From Lucifuga dentata (taxonomy: Eukaryota > Chordata > Actinopteri > Ophidiiformes > Bythitidae), in the NCBI GenBank assembly GCA_014773175.1, contig VXCM01000461.1, positions 124,001 through 188,000 of the forward strand: 64,000 bases of DNA. The letters are read 5' to 3'. Below are positions 45,102-56,530 of this stretch, piece by piece; the stretch's first letter is position 1; each line of letters opens with the position of its first letter. A program made the translations under genes and the position numbers. Under the pieces are notes generated by a model that was given only the letters and a program-made list of their open reading frames with translations, was not told where the DNA came from and ran no database searches.

Positions 45102-48100
45102 TCAAGGTGTAGTGTAGCTGCTCGTATCCTTTCCAAAATTGTAATATTCCTCCATGTCCTCCATGTTTGCTGTAGTGAGTTTCGTGAGGTTTTGGGAGCT
45201 ACCATTGTCCATATTGTCTGGTGATGTAAAGTTGAAGTTTTGTCCTTCATACTCACCCTGGTTTTCCATTTCTGGAAGAACTTCTGGAAAGCAATCATAA
45301 TTAAAAAGGTTATAAAGTGCATTTCCAAAACTCTACTGTCAGTATAATCACATCAGAGGTGCTAAAAGTGTTCATATTGCTATATTACCCTTATGCTAAT
45401 AAGGAGAAGTTCTTAACCTGACTTAAGACCATTTATGGAGTTTCCAATTCCAGAGGATTGTGCGAAAGAAAAATCCCTGACTGTTACTTATAGCTGTAGG
45501 CTTTCCCAGTTTAAGGTATTCCTACCATAGTTAATGTTGTACTTAACTATAAAAAAGACTTAATTACTACCGTATATACTCGAGTATAAGCCGAGTTGTT
45601 ATTACCAAATTTCACAAAGCAAATTAGGGGGTCGGCTTATACAAGAGAAATTAAATTTGATCCCAGAGAACAAAATTTCCAGGGGTGGAAATACTACCAA
45701 TTACCACTACCTATGGAAAATTGTTTAAATTATACCGTGGAATGAAATATTTCCTGACAAAACATCTTATCCAGTGCATTTTGCAGTGTCCAGTAAGTGC
45801 TGTTGTGATTGGTCAAAAACAAAAGAATGAGCCAATCAGAGATGACCTTATAAAAGTGCTCTTTCATATACTGGTATGGTACCGTACATTACACAGAGCA
45901 GGACTGGAATGAACTGTTTAGCAATTCAGACAAGGAAGACGAGTCAAGAAAAGTTAATGTCAGCTAATGTCAATTACGGTAATCAGCTGCTGAAATAAAT
46001 ATCATGTTTACCAGTACCGGTATGTGGATTACTTTCAGAAAATCACAGGAATACTATGACAATACCCAGAAAAACTGATTCTCTAGGTTTTAAATTGTGT
46101 TTAAACATGTCTCTATTTTAATCTTGCTGTATTCATCTATGCAATTCATCTATGCTTGTATGCAGATATGTCTGTCTTTGTGAAGCACTTCGGTGCAAAA
46201 ACCTGTTTGCTTTTAAAGTGCTATATAAATAAAATAAACTTAAAACTTGAAAAACAGGTAATTTGTTAAATAAATTGATGCCACATATGGGTTTCTTTAA
46301 AAATCTAAAAATCTAAATTTGCAGGACAAAATCAGGGGGCTGGCTTATACATGACATCGGCTTATACTCAAGTATATACGGTAAGTAAAACCTTGTCTGC
46401 GCTTAATGGAACAGAGGAATGAAGGTCAGATGTTACTGCTGGTTAAAAACAAATATACATCAAGTGTCTCAGGCCAGCAGTAAAACAATTAACAGATGTG
46501 AAGGGAAACATGAAGATGGAAAACATCAACAGGAAAAGCAGGCTATGGGTGAAAAAACCACAGACTAGGAAGAGAAAAAGAAAAAAAGAAGAAAAAAAAA
46601 TGGGAAAGCATCCCTGAAAAATCCTATCAGTGATTAAAGCCTCTTACAAACTGTGATTTGGGGCTGTCACACATGAAAGAGAATCAGGATAAAATCTTTG
46701 GTCTTTAATCCAAAACAGAGGTTCTAGACCGCTATATGAGATAAATCCAATTTTGCTGTGTTGAGACCAAAGACAGCCTGCGACAAAATGCTGATAGTCC
46801 CAGAAATTTAGCACCAAAATCTCACAATCTGACTGCTGCTACGACCCACATCTATGAACCGGTGCAGATGGACGACAAGTTGATGACACGTTTTTGTCTG
46901 CGTATTTTTTCCTGCTTATTGTAGTGCTACAATTCATGCATTCATAGCACAGCCTGAACCAGAAACCAGATACCCATCTGTTATCCTACAATATTCAGGA
47001 GGTGTAAGTGTGTAAAGCTACTTTTTTAAACAATGTCGATCCGTCAAATAACGTTTTAAAAAACAGGATTTCTCACATTTGTGAAAAATGAAGTGCATAT
47101 AATGGAACAGATCTGTTTGAGAAAATGTGGGCAGAGAAAGGCAACAGATGACTGAGTCCACACATAAAGGGTGTGTGCTGGGTTGCTCTGATTGGTCAAT
47201 ATGTGTAATTAAAGTTTGAGGCGGGACTTTGCTGGTCTCACCTTGTCCGTCAGGCGACACGTCCATTCCGTGTTTGACCTTCATGTGCCTGCTGAGGTTT
47301 CCCTTCAGGTTGAACTTACTGGTGCAGTAAGGACATTTGAAGGGTTTACTGCCAGCATGGAGGTGCATGTGGCCCAGAAGGTTGTACATTCTGTTGAACG
47401 ACTTTCCACACACCTGGAAAAAAAGAATAATTACTTTTAATGTTCAAATCTACCTTGAACTGAATAAACTCAAGATTCAGAAACCTCACTCTCTATTTGT
47501 CTTACTTTAATCTTACAAAACTACAAGGCAGTCTGGCAGTTTTTACGTTTTTTCACAACAACTGATAGTTATCTGCCAAGAATGTGACCTGTTAAACAAA
47601 GAACTGTTATGTGAGTTTTTACATATCATGATGTGGATATGAAATGCATCTAGCAGGAGTATTTCAAGGCAGCTGGATGTGCTATTTAGCCTTGAAGATG
47701 TTTCGTCACTCATCCAAGTAGCTTCTTCAGTTCTGAGGCAATGTGAGCAGTGAACAGACATTTCTCCTCTGAGAGTCAGTCACACCTTGGGTCAGGTGAC
47801 ACATATATGCTCTTTAAAACCTCTTCAAGACTAAACAGAGAAGCCAGTTGCCTTGAACTTCTCCTGCTACATATCCAATCATCTGGATGACTGAGAAAGT
47901 CTATAAATGTACATGAAACACACGCCTTCTCCATATATGACCAACAAAGTCTAATAAACCTCACACTGTGTCTGCTTTTCTTCAACAGTGAGTTTCTCTC
48001 AATGTATATCAAAGCATCAAATCAAACTTTCTTTACACAACACTTTTCATACAAGTCGACACAATTCAAAGTGCTTTACAATGATTGAAAGATTCAGGAG

Positions 48101-51100
48101 ACAATAAAAAAACTGAATGTGAGACCAATACACACCAGAATAAGAGTAAATAAAAGCAGTTCTAAGAAAAACTGAAGACATTACACCAAATCAATAGATA
48201 ACAATGGAATATAAGCAGTAAGAAGAAATGAAGAGTAATAAAAACAATAAGAGACAAGATTCTGTGAAATTATAAAACACTACATGAAAGCCAGGCTAAA
48301 CAGATGGGCTTTAAATCCTATGTTTAAATATATCAATATTTTCAGCTCGTCCCGGATCCTCAGGAAGGCTGATCCAGCGGCTCGGAGCGTAATGGCTAAA
48401 AGCTGCAGCACCAGAGGTTTTAGTTCTGCTCTTTAGGACAGTTAAGAGAAAAGCACCAGAGGATGTGAGGGGAGACTTCTGGCTCATAAATTAAAAGCAT
48501 TTCTAAATAGATAGCCTGGAGCGAGATCATGTAGTGCCTTATAAACTAATAAAAGAATTTTAAAATCAATACAAAACTACCAGGAAGCCAGTGTAAAGAC
48601 TTTAAAATACGCATTATGTATAAATAAATGACTTTTTTTTTTACTTTTGTAGAAATGACTTTCATTAAAATGCTTGCCTTGCATTTAAATGGTTTGACAG
48701 GCAGGTGAACGATCATGTGTGTCTTGAGCGTCTGTTTCTGGATGAAGCTCTTGAAGCAGACGTGGCACTGGAAGGGCCGCACGCTGTTGTGGATCAGCAT
48801 GTGCCTCTTCAGGTTGGCAGACAGGGTGAACTCCCGGGAACACACGTCACACTTGTGACCTTTCATTCCCTGTGGAGTCCAAAACAGAAGGAAGGAAGTG
48901 ATTAATCAGAGCCACTCAAATTTAACAAAAAAGTTTTCTTTACACACTTTCTGTTAAGTGGGAATAGAGTGGATGAAGTTTCTGATCTGTGTGACAATTT
49001 CATTTTTCTATCACCCTCAAAACAAGGGTGAAGGTATGTATTTCTTGTCAAACATGCAGGCCAAAACACTCTTCTTTCCATTATTTTGGAACTGTACGTT
49101 TTGTTAAACAATTTAACTTAATGATTACCATTCCTTACTGTTATTTTAGGTGTATCAAAAATGACTACAATGAAAACCCCTCGCTTAATATTCTCAACCA
49201 CATGCGACAGGAAATGGATAATATTAGGAAACAGATCACACAATTCCCAACATCTCTAGTTCTTAGGCTTGTATGAATCAATGTGCCGCAGTCACTTAAT
49301 AAACAGATAGAATTTAGGACTGGAATCTAGGTTATTGGGAATATAAAAGTATGAACTGCAAGTTACTAGCAGGCTGAAAGATGGTGTTTGTATAACCAGA
49401 CAAATCTGGCAGACTGTCAGTCCACCCACTGTCTGCACAACAAATAAGTCTTTTCCTTCTTCCACCAGGGGGCGCACTGAGCGGCCAGCAGGCTGTCTGA
49501 TGGTCCAACACACAAAAAGAGAACATTCTCCCTCCACTCAGAATACTGTGCAGCGCTCCCATTTCCATGCATTTAGAAAGCAGTGAAGTGGTATCCTTCA
49601 AACGCAGCATTTTTTTAAATATTTTTGTCACTGTGTGTGATTTAAATAAGGAACTTAATAACCTGAGGTGTCTCTCCAACCATCCAACCATCTATGCACC
49701 ACTGATGTGTCTGATTTGCTTTTGCTTCTCAGAGGTATTAACCAAGTCTGGCAGTTTCTAAGAATTACCTCATTCAAATGATGAAATAAAGAGTACAGCA
49801 CGGTGTCAAGATATGTCATATATTACAACAAAGATGAATCATCAAGGCCTCACATTCATCAAGAATGGAGGAAAAGATGCTTTGTTTACATTAAAATTGA
49901 GAATTCTTCTTTGAGCATCCTAAACTCTGTTTTCCTCAACCCAAGGGACTAACTGGGGCCACAGTAAGTAGAGACATTTCATCCAGACAAGAACTAAAAG
50001 GAGAAAAATATGGAAATGGATAACAGACTGGATTTATAGAATCAAATCCTTGAGAAAATATTGAATAGACAAGCCTGTTCTGCTCCTCATTTCCGTTGCT
50101 TCATCTAATGCACAAATCTGACACAGAAAAAAGATGAGTCACTCAGAAATGTTACTTGGAGGCATATTTCTTTCTGAGACTTTTTTTTTTTTTAAAAACA
50201 AGTTAATTTTTTTTTACAAGTTCATTTCCAAATGGAGAAAATGAAATTTTCACAGAGTAAATTAGGTATTCAAGCTTTTCCAATAATGAGGTCAAAACAT
50301 CCGTGAGGGGCACATTCCATGTTATGCAATAAAATATGAAATTAAAGCAAAATTTAGAATTGAAGGAGATTAAATAGTTTACAAGATAATTAAAAGTATT
50401 TGCAGGATGTTGGACATAGTCTTAGTTTGTTAACATGACAAATCTCTTTCAAAGCAACAATGTCCCAAGGAGATGCATCCATCTTCGACTGAATACGAGG
50501 TTAACTGCACTCAGACTGACTGCATTTTCTATTCCATACTTGAACACTACAATGGTTTAAAAAAAAAAAAATTCTTATATTGATTAAAAGCTTTCAGCAA
50601 AGTCTGTCGCTGCATGCTTTTCTCCAGATTTTGCCTAGTAGTGATATAAAAGATTAGAATCCATGTTCTGATTTGAGTTGGGGGGATTTCAAGTTCACAT
50701 GGTTGAGCCAATTACATACAACCTACATACATGTTATGTTACTGTCAACCATTTCCCAAAACATTTTCTAAACTCAAATTTATTTAATTTTCATTTTATT
50801 TTGCCAAATCTCCTTATCTTTCAAAATCAAATGTTAGGTGATAAACCCACCTTAAAATTCAATGTTTGGCCTGGTAACACATTCTCCTGGGACTATATTC
50901 CTTGGCGGAGACACATTTTTTTCCTTGCAGCTCAGCATTGGACCAGTTAAATTAAGTCACTTCAACAAAAAATAAGAACGATGTTCGGTTCACTGTGATG
51001 GATTACTTATCTCAGGCATGTTTCACGTCTTTACAAGTTGATTTTAATAGTGAGCTGGAATGAACTGAAAGCAATGGCAACTCACCTCAACTTTTTATAT

Positions 51101-53518
51101 ATATACTGTATATATGTATATATAAAACACGTTAAAAAAAACAACGTTCACCGTAAAGCACCAAAGTGCTTTACGGTGAAGGTCTGGAACATAGCAAAAG
51201 CAAGTTGAAAATGTACTGCTCCAATAGCATGTTTTGGAAAACAGCTGGTAGTAATGTAACATGTATGCGGGTTATATTTATTGAGCTCAAACAAGCAAAA
51301 TCACCGGTATGCTCCTTTAAATTCACATAAAAGAATTCTATAACTAATTTTTCATAATATATTTAATTCTTATAATTATTTAGGCTAGCTAGCGTTTAGT
51401 TCCGTGTTATTATACTGCAATAAGATGTTCTGCTGTATTCACACTTATTTATTCACACTTATTCTAAGCTCAAAAAAGCCACAATTTTCAGTCACAACAT
51501 AAATCTGACATAAAGACGCAACAGGATGCAGTACGGTGGCTGCACGCCTGCCAGGGTGTGTGTGTTCTTACCTGTCCACTTCACCCACATCTCAGGGAGA
51601 AAAGGACAAAAGATGAACTGAGACTCTTTGGACAACAGAGGTGTTGTAGCCTCCCTTTGGCGCTCCGATAGTGCCTCTTTTTTTGTGTTTCTGTTTGTTT
51701 TGGCTCTCCGCTATCATTCACTTTAAATGTCAAAGAAACCCTTAACAGTCTAATGAGCTATAAACACAATATTTACAGTGTGTCTGTAACTACAGCAGTC
51801 AAGAAGTCTGGGTGGGAGCGGAAATGTCCTGCGGCGGTGTCCGTACCTTATGAGTGAGCGAGTGCTGCCGTANTCTGGGTGGGAGCGGAAATGTCCTGCG
51901 GCGGTGTCCGTACCTTATGAGTGAGCGAGTGCTGCCGTAGATGGTGGAGCTGCACAAACTCCAGGCCGCACTGGGAGCAGGTGTAAGGCCTTGGGCTCTG
52001 GTGCTTCAGGAGGTGGTTCTGGAGCTGGCTACGGTACGCAAACGACTTGTTGCACTCTGTGCACTGGAAGGTGTGGGGGCCCTGGTGGCTTGTCTGATGG
52101 CGTTTGAGGTGGGCGNACTCTGTGCACTGGAAGGTGTGGGGGCCCTGGTGGCTTGTCTGATGGCGTTTGAGGTGGGCGTAGGTGGGGAACTCCATGCCGC
52201 ATTGGGAGCAGACGTGGCAGCGTCCGCGCTCGTGCTTTACCTCATGCGCGCGCAGCTCGCTGGGATAGGCAAAGCCACGGCGGCAGAAGCGGCAACTGTA
52301 GGGCTTGACGTCGGTGTGCTGCAGCATGTGACGCTTCAGGTGGCTGGTCTGGGTAAAACCCTTCTTGCAGACGGTGCACTTGTGCGGCCTCGTACCTTGG
52401 TGGGTGAGTAAATGGGTTTGAAGATGGCTGGGCTGCTTGAAGAGCTTCCCACAATGTGGACAGGCATGCGGCTTGATGCCGTTGTGGCCCAGGATGTGTG
52501 TGACCAGGTTGTATTTGGAGGTGTACGATTTATCACACATGCGGCACTTCCAACGCTTCAGGCCGTCTCCTACGTCCACACAGTAAGATTCGTCTATCTG
52601 GATGTTGATATCGAGCCGGTCTACTCTGCGGCCGCCGTGCCGACGTGGTGGCTGCTGCTGCTGCTGCTGCTGAGGCTGCTGGTGCTGCGCTGCTCCGCTC
52701 CCGTCCGTCCACATCATGCCCTGGCTGCCGTCTTCATACTCGGTCCCCATGCCCATTTCCCCCGAATCGTAGCTGCCCACTTCGCTCGTCTGGAAGTAGC
52801 TGCTGATGGCTTCCTCCTGCTGCGTGGGCTTCATTATGCTGTTCCCCTGGTGTTGTTCTACCTCCTCCTCATCCTCCCTCCCACCTCGGCCGTGACCCCC
52901 CATGCTTCGCTGGCCTGGCAATCCTCTGTGGCCCTGCTCCCCTCCTCTGTGGCTCACCTGGGAAGGAGGAGGGTGGCCGTGTGTGTTAGCTTGCTGCTGG
53001 CTGTTTGCTTCCCGCTCACACTCTGAGCAGTTCTTGTTGCTGCTTCTGATGGTGGTTGGATCAACCTGAACCAAACCACCTCTGGGAGCCATACTGTTAA
53101 GCATGTGGACACAGGAGGACATCCCAGAGTTTACCCCTTCCCCTTTCACATGGGACGCGGACACATCGCCCCCTTGGATGCTGTGTCGATCGGGGCCGAC
53201 CATTTTCCCGTCGGGATGCTGGGGGAGCCCCTGCTGCCACCTCCTCTGACTGCAGCTGGGTTGCATCTGAGTGTCTTCTCCCAAGTTCTCCCCTAAGTAA
53301 TCTCCGTTGGCTCCAATAAGTTGGTCTGCGTACTCGTAGTCAACTCCGTCTACTGGGGGTGCGGGGGACTCTTTGGATTCGCCGGTGTAGAAGCCATTGG
53401 GTGCGATAGTAGCTCCAAACACTTCATTCTGGGAGATGAGACCTAGCACGGCAGCCTGGGCCAAGGACAGCACGACTACTGGATCTGTCTGTGTGCCTGT
53501 GTCCACCAGCCTGGCCAT
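45102..53518 (-). CDS. znf710: Zinc finger protein 710, eleven C2H2 fingers
   Basis: Four exons with an ATG in minus-strand order: 51914-53518, 48678-48869, 47242-47413, 45102-45283. Once a 21-codon assembly duplication at N52116 is removed, the product is 695 aa. ZNF710 is a nuclear DNA-binding protein thought to regulate transcription. It starts MARLVDTGTQTDPVVVLSLA, matching the conserved ZNF710 N-terminus. A disordered acidic and Gln-rich part (about 40-300, including a poly-Gln run at about 283-289) precedes RLDINIQIDESY. Fingers 1-7 lie in the large exon (about 324-512), 8 and 9 in the next, and 10 is completed across the 48678/47413 junction as KCKVCGKSF. Finger 11 ends about residue 626. 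The tail ends in MEEYYNFGKDTSSYTTP. The intron after 48678 uses a GC donor. An upstream in-frame ATG (55585) could add 29 residues. Confidence 0.94.
45568..46383. mobile_element. TIR transposon with TACCGTATATACTCGAG ends
   Basis: The left terminus (45568-45594) begins TACCGTATATACTCGAGTAT. The right terminus (46357-46383) is its reverse complement with one mismatch over 27 bp. Subterminal blocks are also related (TCGGCTTATACA). The outer TA on each side could be the target duplication, as in Tc1/mariner-type elements. Inside at about 46160-46245 lies a repeat tail (AAGTGCTATATAAATAAA). It is 816 bp with no transposase, in the znf710 last intron. Confidence 0.8.
47640..47770. repeat. Fish interspersed repeat with GTTTCGTCACTCATCC block
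   Basis: The string GATGTTTCGTCACTCATCC and the following CTTCTTCAGTTCTGA match a common teleost repeat, related to the one near 22.7 kb. It lies in the znf710 intron between 47413 and 48678. Confidence 0.55.
48005..48600. repeat. Fish interspersed repeat in znf710 intron
   Basis: Ordered phrases include CATCAAATCAAACTTTCTTT, AATTCAAAGTGCTTTACA, CTCAGGAAGGCTGATCCAGC and ACTAATAAAAGAATTTTAAA. They match a widespread teleost dispersed repeat of several hundred bases. No coding capacity is visible. Confidence 0.6.
50679..51320 (+). mobile_element. TTAA transposon copy in znf710 intron
   Basis: The right end is well preserved (AAAATCACCGGTATGCTCCT then TTAA, 51317-51320). The left end is diverged but follows the family order, with CTGGGACTATATTCCTTGGC in the middle. 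It carries an unusual perfect hairpin at 51147-51180 and a TATATA run just before it. Confidence 0.75.
51147..51180. repeat. Perfect 15-bp hairpin
   Basis: The left arm TTCACCGTAAAGCAC (51147-51161) and right arm GTGCTTTACGGTGAA (51166-51180) are exact reverse complements around the loop CAAA. Confidence 0.9.
51807..51939. other. Assembly joint: 66-bp duplication around N51873 in znf710
   Basis: The segments 51807-51872 and 51874-51939 are identical with one N between. They contain the 3' end of the large znf710 exon and its GT donor, so that exon end appears twice. The copy ending at 51914 is contiguous with the upstream exon. Confidence 0.85.
52054..52178. other. Assembly joint: 62-bp duplication around N52116 in znf710
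   Basis: The segments 52054-52115 and 52117-52178 are identical. With the N they add 63 bases, exactly 21 codons, so the frame survives but part of fingers 5-6 is repeated with an X. This would give a falsely long protein. Confidence 0.88.
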
Positions 53519-53997
53519 TACCTTGGGCTCACATCTACCCAGGCGCCGGCTAGCCTCCTCCTGCAACACAGAAAACACACACGCATGCAGTCAAGACATC
53601 AGAAGGAAGCAACTCCCAAATATAGCGGTGTTAGCGAAAAAAATATAGATGTGTCATCACCAAATCAAGTTTTTATTACTCCTATTGCTTAGCATTGTGA
53701 CATTAAAGTATAAAAGACTTTTTTCTAAGCCTTTTGTGAGCGCCAATCAATAGCGAAGTTACCTCATGATCAAAACTGGCTAAGAGGAGTTAAAAACAAA
53801 TGAAGTGACCTTTTCTCACATGATACACTATGCTATAGAATGGTATAGTTTCCCAATTGTGGAATTGCTAAACTACACTACGTTGTACTCTGAAACATGT
53901 GGAGATGTGTTCTTCAACTACTTTGATCCAGTCAGGACAAAAAGGTGTTGAAGCTCGTCGTCCAATTAGAGTGTCTGAGTCAGTTGTTGAAAAAGAA

Positions 53998-54340
53998 ATA
54001 GACTGAGAAAGAGGTAGCAAGAGAGGAAGAGACAGAGAAAACAGAGACAGCAAGACAGAGAAAGAGAAAGAGAGAGAGAGAGAGAGAGAAGTGTAGGTCA
54101 TGCAGCTTCATCAAAACCATCCAAAACTAAAGGTTCTAAAGGTTTAATACGGGAATAATACAACTATTAAATACACCATCCTAACCTGTGTGTGTGTGTG
54201 TGTGTGTGTATGTGTGTGTGGGTGTGTGTGTGTGTTTTCAGGGGATTAGATGGCCTACTGATCCACACACAAGCACAAACGTACAAGGCCAAAAAAACAA
54301 AGATAAACTGACTAAGATGCAGAAAATGAAAATAAGTAAG

Positions 54341-54389
<49 letters not shown>

Positions 54390-54659
54390 AGAAAACAGAC
54401 AAAACCAGGGGAGTGAAAAGAGAATGAGAGAAAAATAACAAGAAAAAAAGGAAAAAACAGATAGGGACACAGAGAGAAAAAGAGAGAGAGACAGGAACAG
54501 AGAAAGAGAGAGAGATGGGGGCAGAGAGAGAGACAGGAATAGAGAAAAAGAGACAGGAACAGAGAAAAAAGAGAGACAGGAACAGAGAGAGAAAGAGACA
54601 AGAACAGAGAAAGACAGAAAGAGAGAGAGAGAGAGAGAGGAACAGAGAAAGAGAGAGAG

Positions 54660-54708
<49 letters not shown>

Positions 54709-54832
54709 AGCCAAGAGTCTAACAGAGGGGAGGGGGGAGAGCAAACAAGAAAAAAGAGAAAATGAAAGAGGTAGAGGGAAAGGAAATGAGAGATAAGGAG
54801 AAGAGGGAGGGCAGACAGGAGAGGGGGGAGTN

Positions 54833-54882
<50 letters not shown>

Positions 54883-55330
54883 GGGAGGAGAGAGCAGAAT
54901 GAAAGGGTGTGTGTGCATGTGAGAGAGAGAGAGAGAGAGAGAGTAGAATGAAAGGGTGAGTTATACACACGAGGGGAAGAGATGGAGGGAGAGAGAGAGC
55001 GAGAGAGAGAGAGGGCAAGACAGAGCAGAATGAAAGCGTCAGATTGAGAGAAATAGGGAGCCAGAGAGAGAGAGAGAAAGAGAGCAGGCAGCAGGCAAAA
55101 GAGAACAAGAGGAAGAAAGAGAAAGAAAAGATATTGAGAGGGAGGGAGGGAGAGGCAGCGAGCCAGAAGGGACAAGAGACAGAAGGAGAGAAAGAAAGGA
55201 CAAAATGAAAGCCAGACAAAATGAAAGATAAAATTGTGAAGTGAAACAAACCAGTGAGAAAAAAGGAGGAGAGAAGAGTTGGAAACAGCTTGAGGAGGAG
55301 TGAAAGCTGCTGAGGGAGGCGATAATGAGT
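53998..55330. repeat. Polypurine (GA-rich) tract in znf710 intron 1
   Basis: On the plus strand this stretch is almost all A and G, built from GA runs with GAAA, GGGA and GACA interruptions; on the transcribed minus strand it is CT-rich. A TG run (54188-54236) interrupts it, and an N joint lies at 54832. The long overlapping frames on both strands are low-complexity artefacts. Confidence 0.9.
54188..54236. repeat. (TG)n microsatellite
   Basis: A TG run with rare A or G interruptions. Confidence 0.9.
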
Positions 55331-55540
55331 TAATGACACAGACAATTCCTACTTAATGAGGAAAATCACAAAAACCCCGGTGGAAACTTTAAAAAAAAAA
55401 AACAAAGACAATCCTAAAAGCCGGTGGCAGCTCTCTCCCTGTCTTTCAGCTGAGAATAAACCATAAACCCCACAACACCTCAACAACCCGCCACTTCAAC
55501 ATGCTACTTAACATGCTATGCTGAGAGTCAGTGAACTCAC

Positions 55541-55605
55541 CACGCTCCTCCTGCTGTGAGGCTTCAGGTGCTTTAAGGACCTCATTCTTTACTGCCAGTG
55601 TTGAG
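55541..55605 (-). other. znf710: znf710 first exon (5' UTR or short coding start)
   Basis: On the minus strand, a short exon ends at 55541 with a consensus GTGAGT donor, about 2 kb from the acceptor at 53560 (TGTTGCAG). It contains an ATG at 55585 with A at -3. That ATG is open through the junction into the main reading frame, adding 15 codons here and 14 in the next exon. The 5' limit near 55605 is estimated from the TATA box. Confidence 0.55.
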
Positions 55606-55628
55606 TGAGAGCAGCCTACGTCCTACTC

Positions 55629-55637
55629 CTATTTATA
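55629..55637 (-). promoter_or_regulatory. TATA box, znf710 promoter
   Basis: TATAAATAG on the minus strand lies about 45-50 bases upstream of the candidate ATG at 55585 and in a GC-richer context, so transcription would begin near 55600-55607. Confidence 0.55.
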
Positions 55638-56189
55638 CGTGAGGGGAGAGGGGAGGCGGGGCTAACACGGCCCGCCCCCTCAACACAGTTTCGGTAGTGA
55701 GTCTGGTTCAGACGCACATACACACAGACACACACATGCACAAACAAACACATTACTCTCCAAAGAAATTAGTGTGTGGTCAGTAGGTTTAAATGAAAAA
55801 AAGAAAAAAAAAATGCACAGTACATATCACTGACGCACACTGGTGATAAATGAACTAAGTCACCTCAAAGTCACATGACAAACACACACATACAATAAAA
55901 ATGAAGAAATAAAAACATCTTAGTCTAAAATTACAGATCTGCCAGGTAGCCCTGCCCAGCTCAGCCTCTGTTTTTCTATGTCTGTCTTTGTTTCTGCCTA
56001 TCCCTGTCTCTCTCTCCTCCTTTATCTGTGTTTCTTCCTTTATCTCTATCTATTGTTCAACCTTTTTTTTCTATGTATCACTCTCTCCCTGCCTTTGTAT
56101 CTCTCTCTTTCATTCTCTCATTTATCAAACAAGGTTTTTGAGCACAGAAAAGTATTGGGAGACTGTTTTGTGCACAGACTTGGATACAA

Positions 56190-56226
56190 GTATGTGATAG
56201 GAGAGAAAGAAGGGAGGGAGAGAGAG

Positions 56227-56281
<55 letters not shown>

Positions 56282-56530
56282 AGGTGACTGACAAGGAGAT
56301 GAGCGAATGGAAGAGACAGAGAAGATGGAGAGAGAGAAAGCAGGAGGAGGGGGGAGAGTGGAAGGAGAGAATACTGAAGAAAAAGAGAGGGGAGGGGGTG
56401 GGTGAGCGAGTAAGTGAGGGGAGAGGTAGAAAAGGAGAGAAAGAGATGGAGGGGGATGGGAAGAGAGGAGCAGAATGCGGTAAAAGAATAAGAAGAAATG
56501 GAAAATGGATGGAGAGAATAAACTGACAAA
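56190..56530. repeat. GA-rich polypurine tract
   Basis: The plus strand is almost only A and G, including an uninterrupted GA run near 56228-56276. Confidence 0.9.

Noticed and set aside
44764..45105. Minus-strand open frame of about 110 codons next to the znf710 stop
   Set aside because: It lies downstream of the in-frame stop at 45102-45104, contains an N joint in poly(A), and is best read as znf710 3' UTR.
45685..45912. Plus-strand 75-codon frame inside the TACCGTATATACTCGAG element
   Set aside because: It is too short for a transposase and has no DDE or zinc-finger signature; treated as chance.
51941..53026. Long plus-strand open frames opposite the znf710 exon
   Set aside because: They are shadows of the GC-rich finger-coding and Gln-rich exon on the minus strand, which has clear C2H2 spacing.
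54167..55345. Several long open frames on both strands (up to about 290 codons) rich in Ser-Leu or Arg-Glu
   Set aside because: They are translations of GA/CT dinucleotide repeats. Overlapping frames on both strands have the same low-complexity make-up, and they sit in znf710 intron 1.
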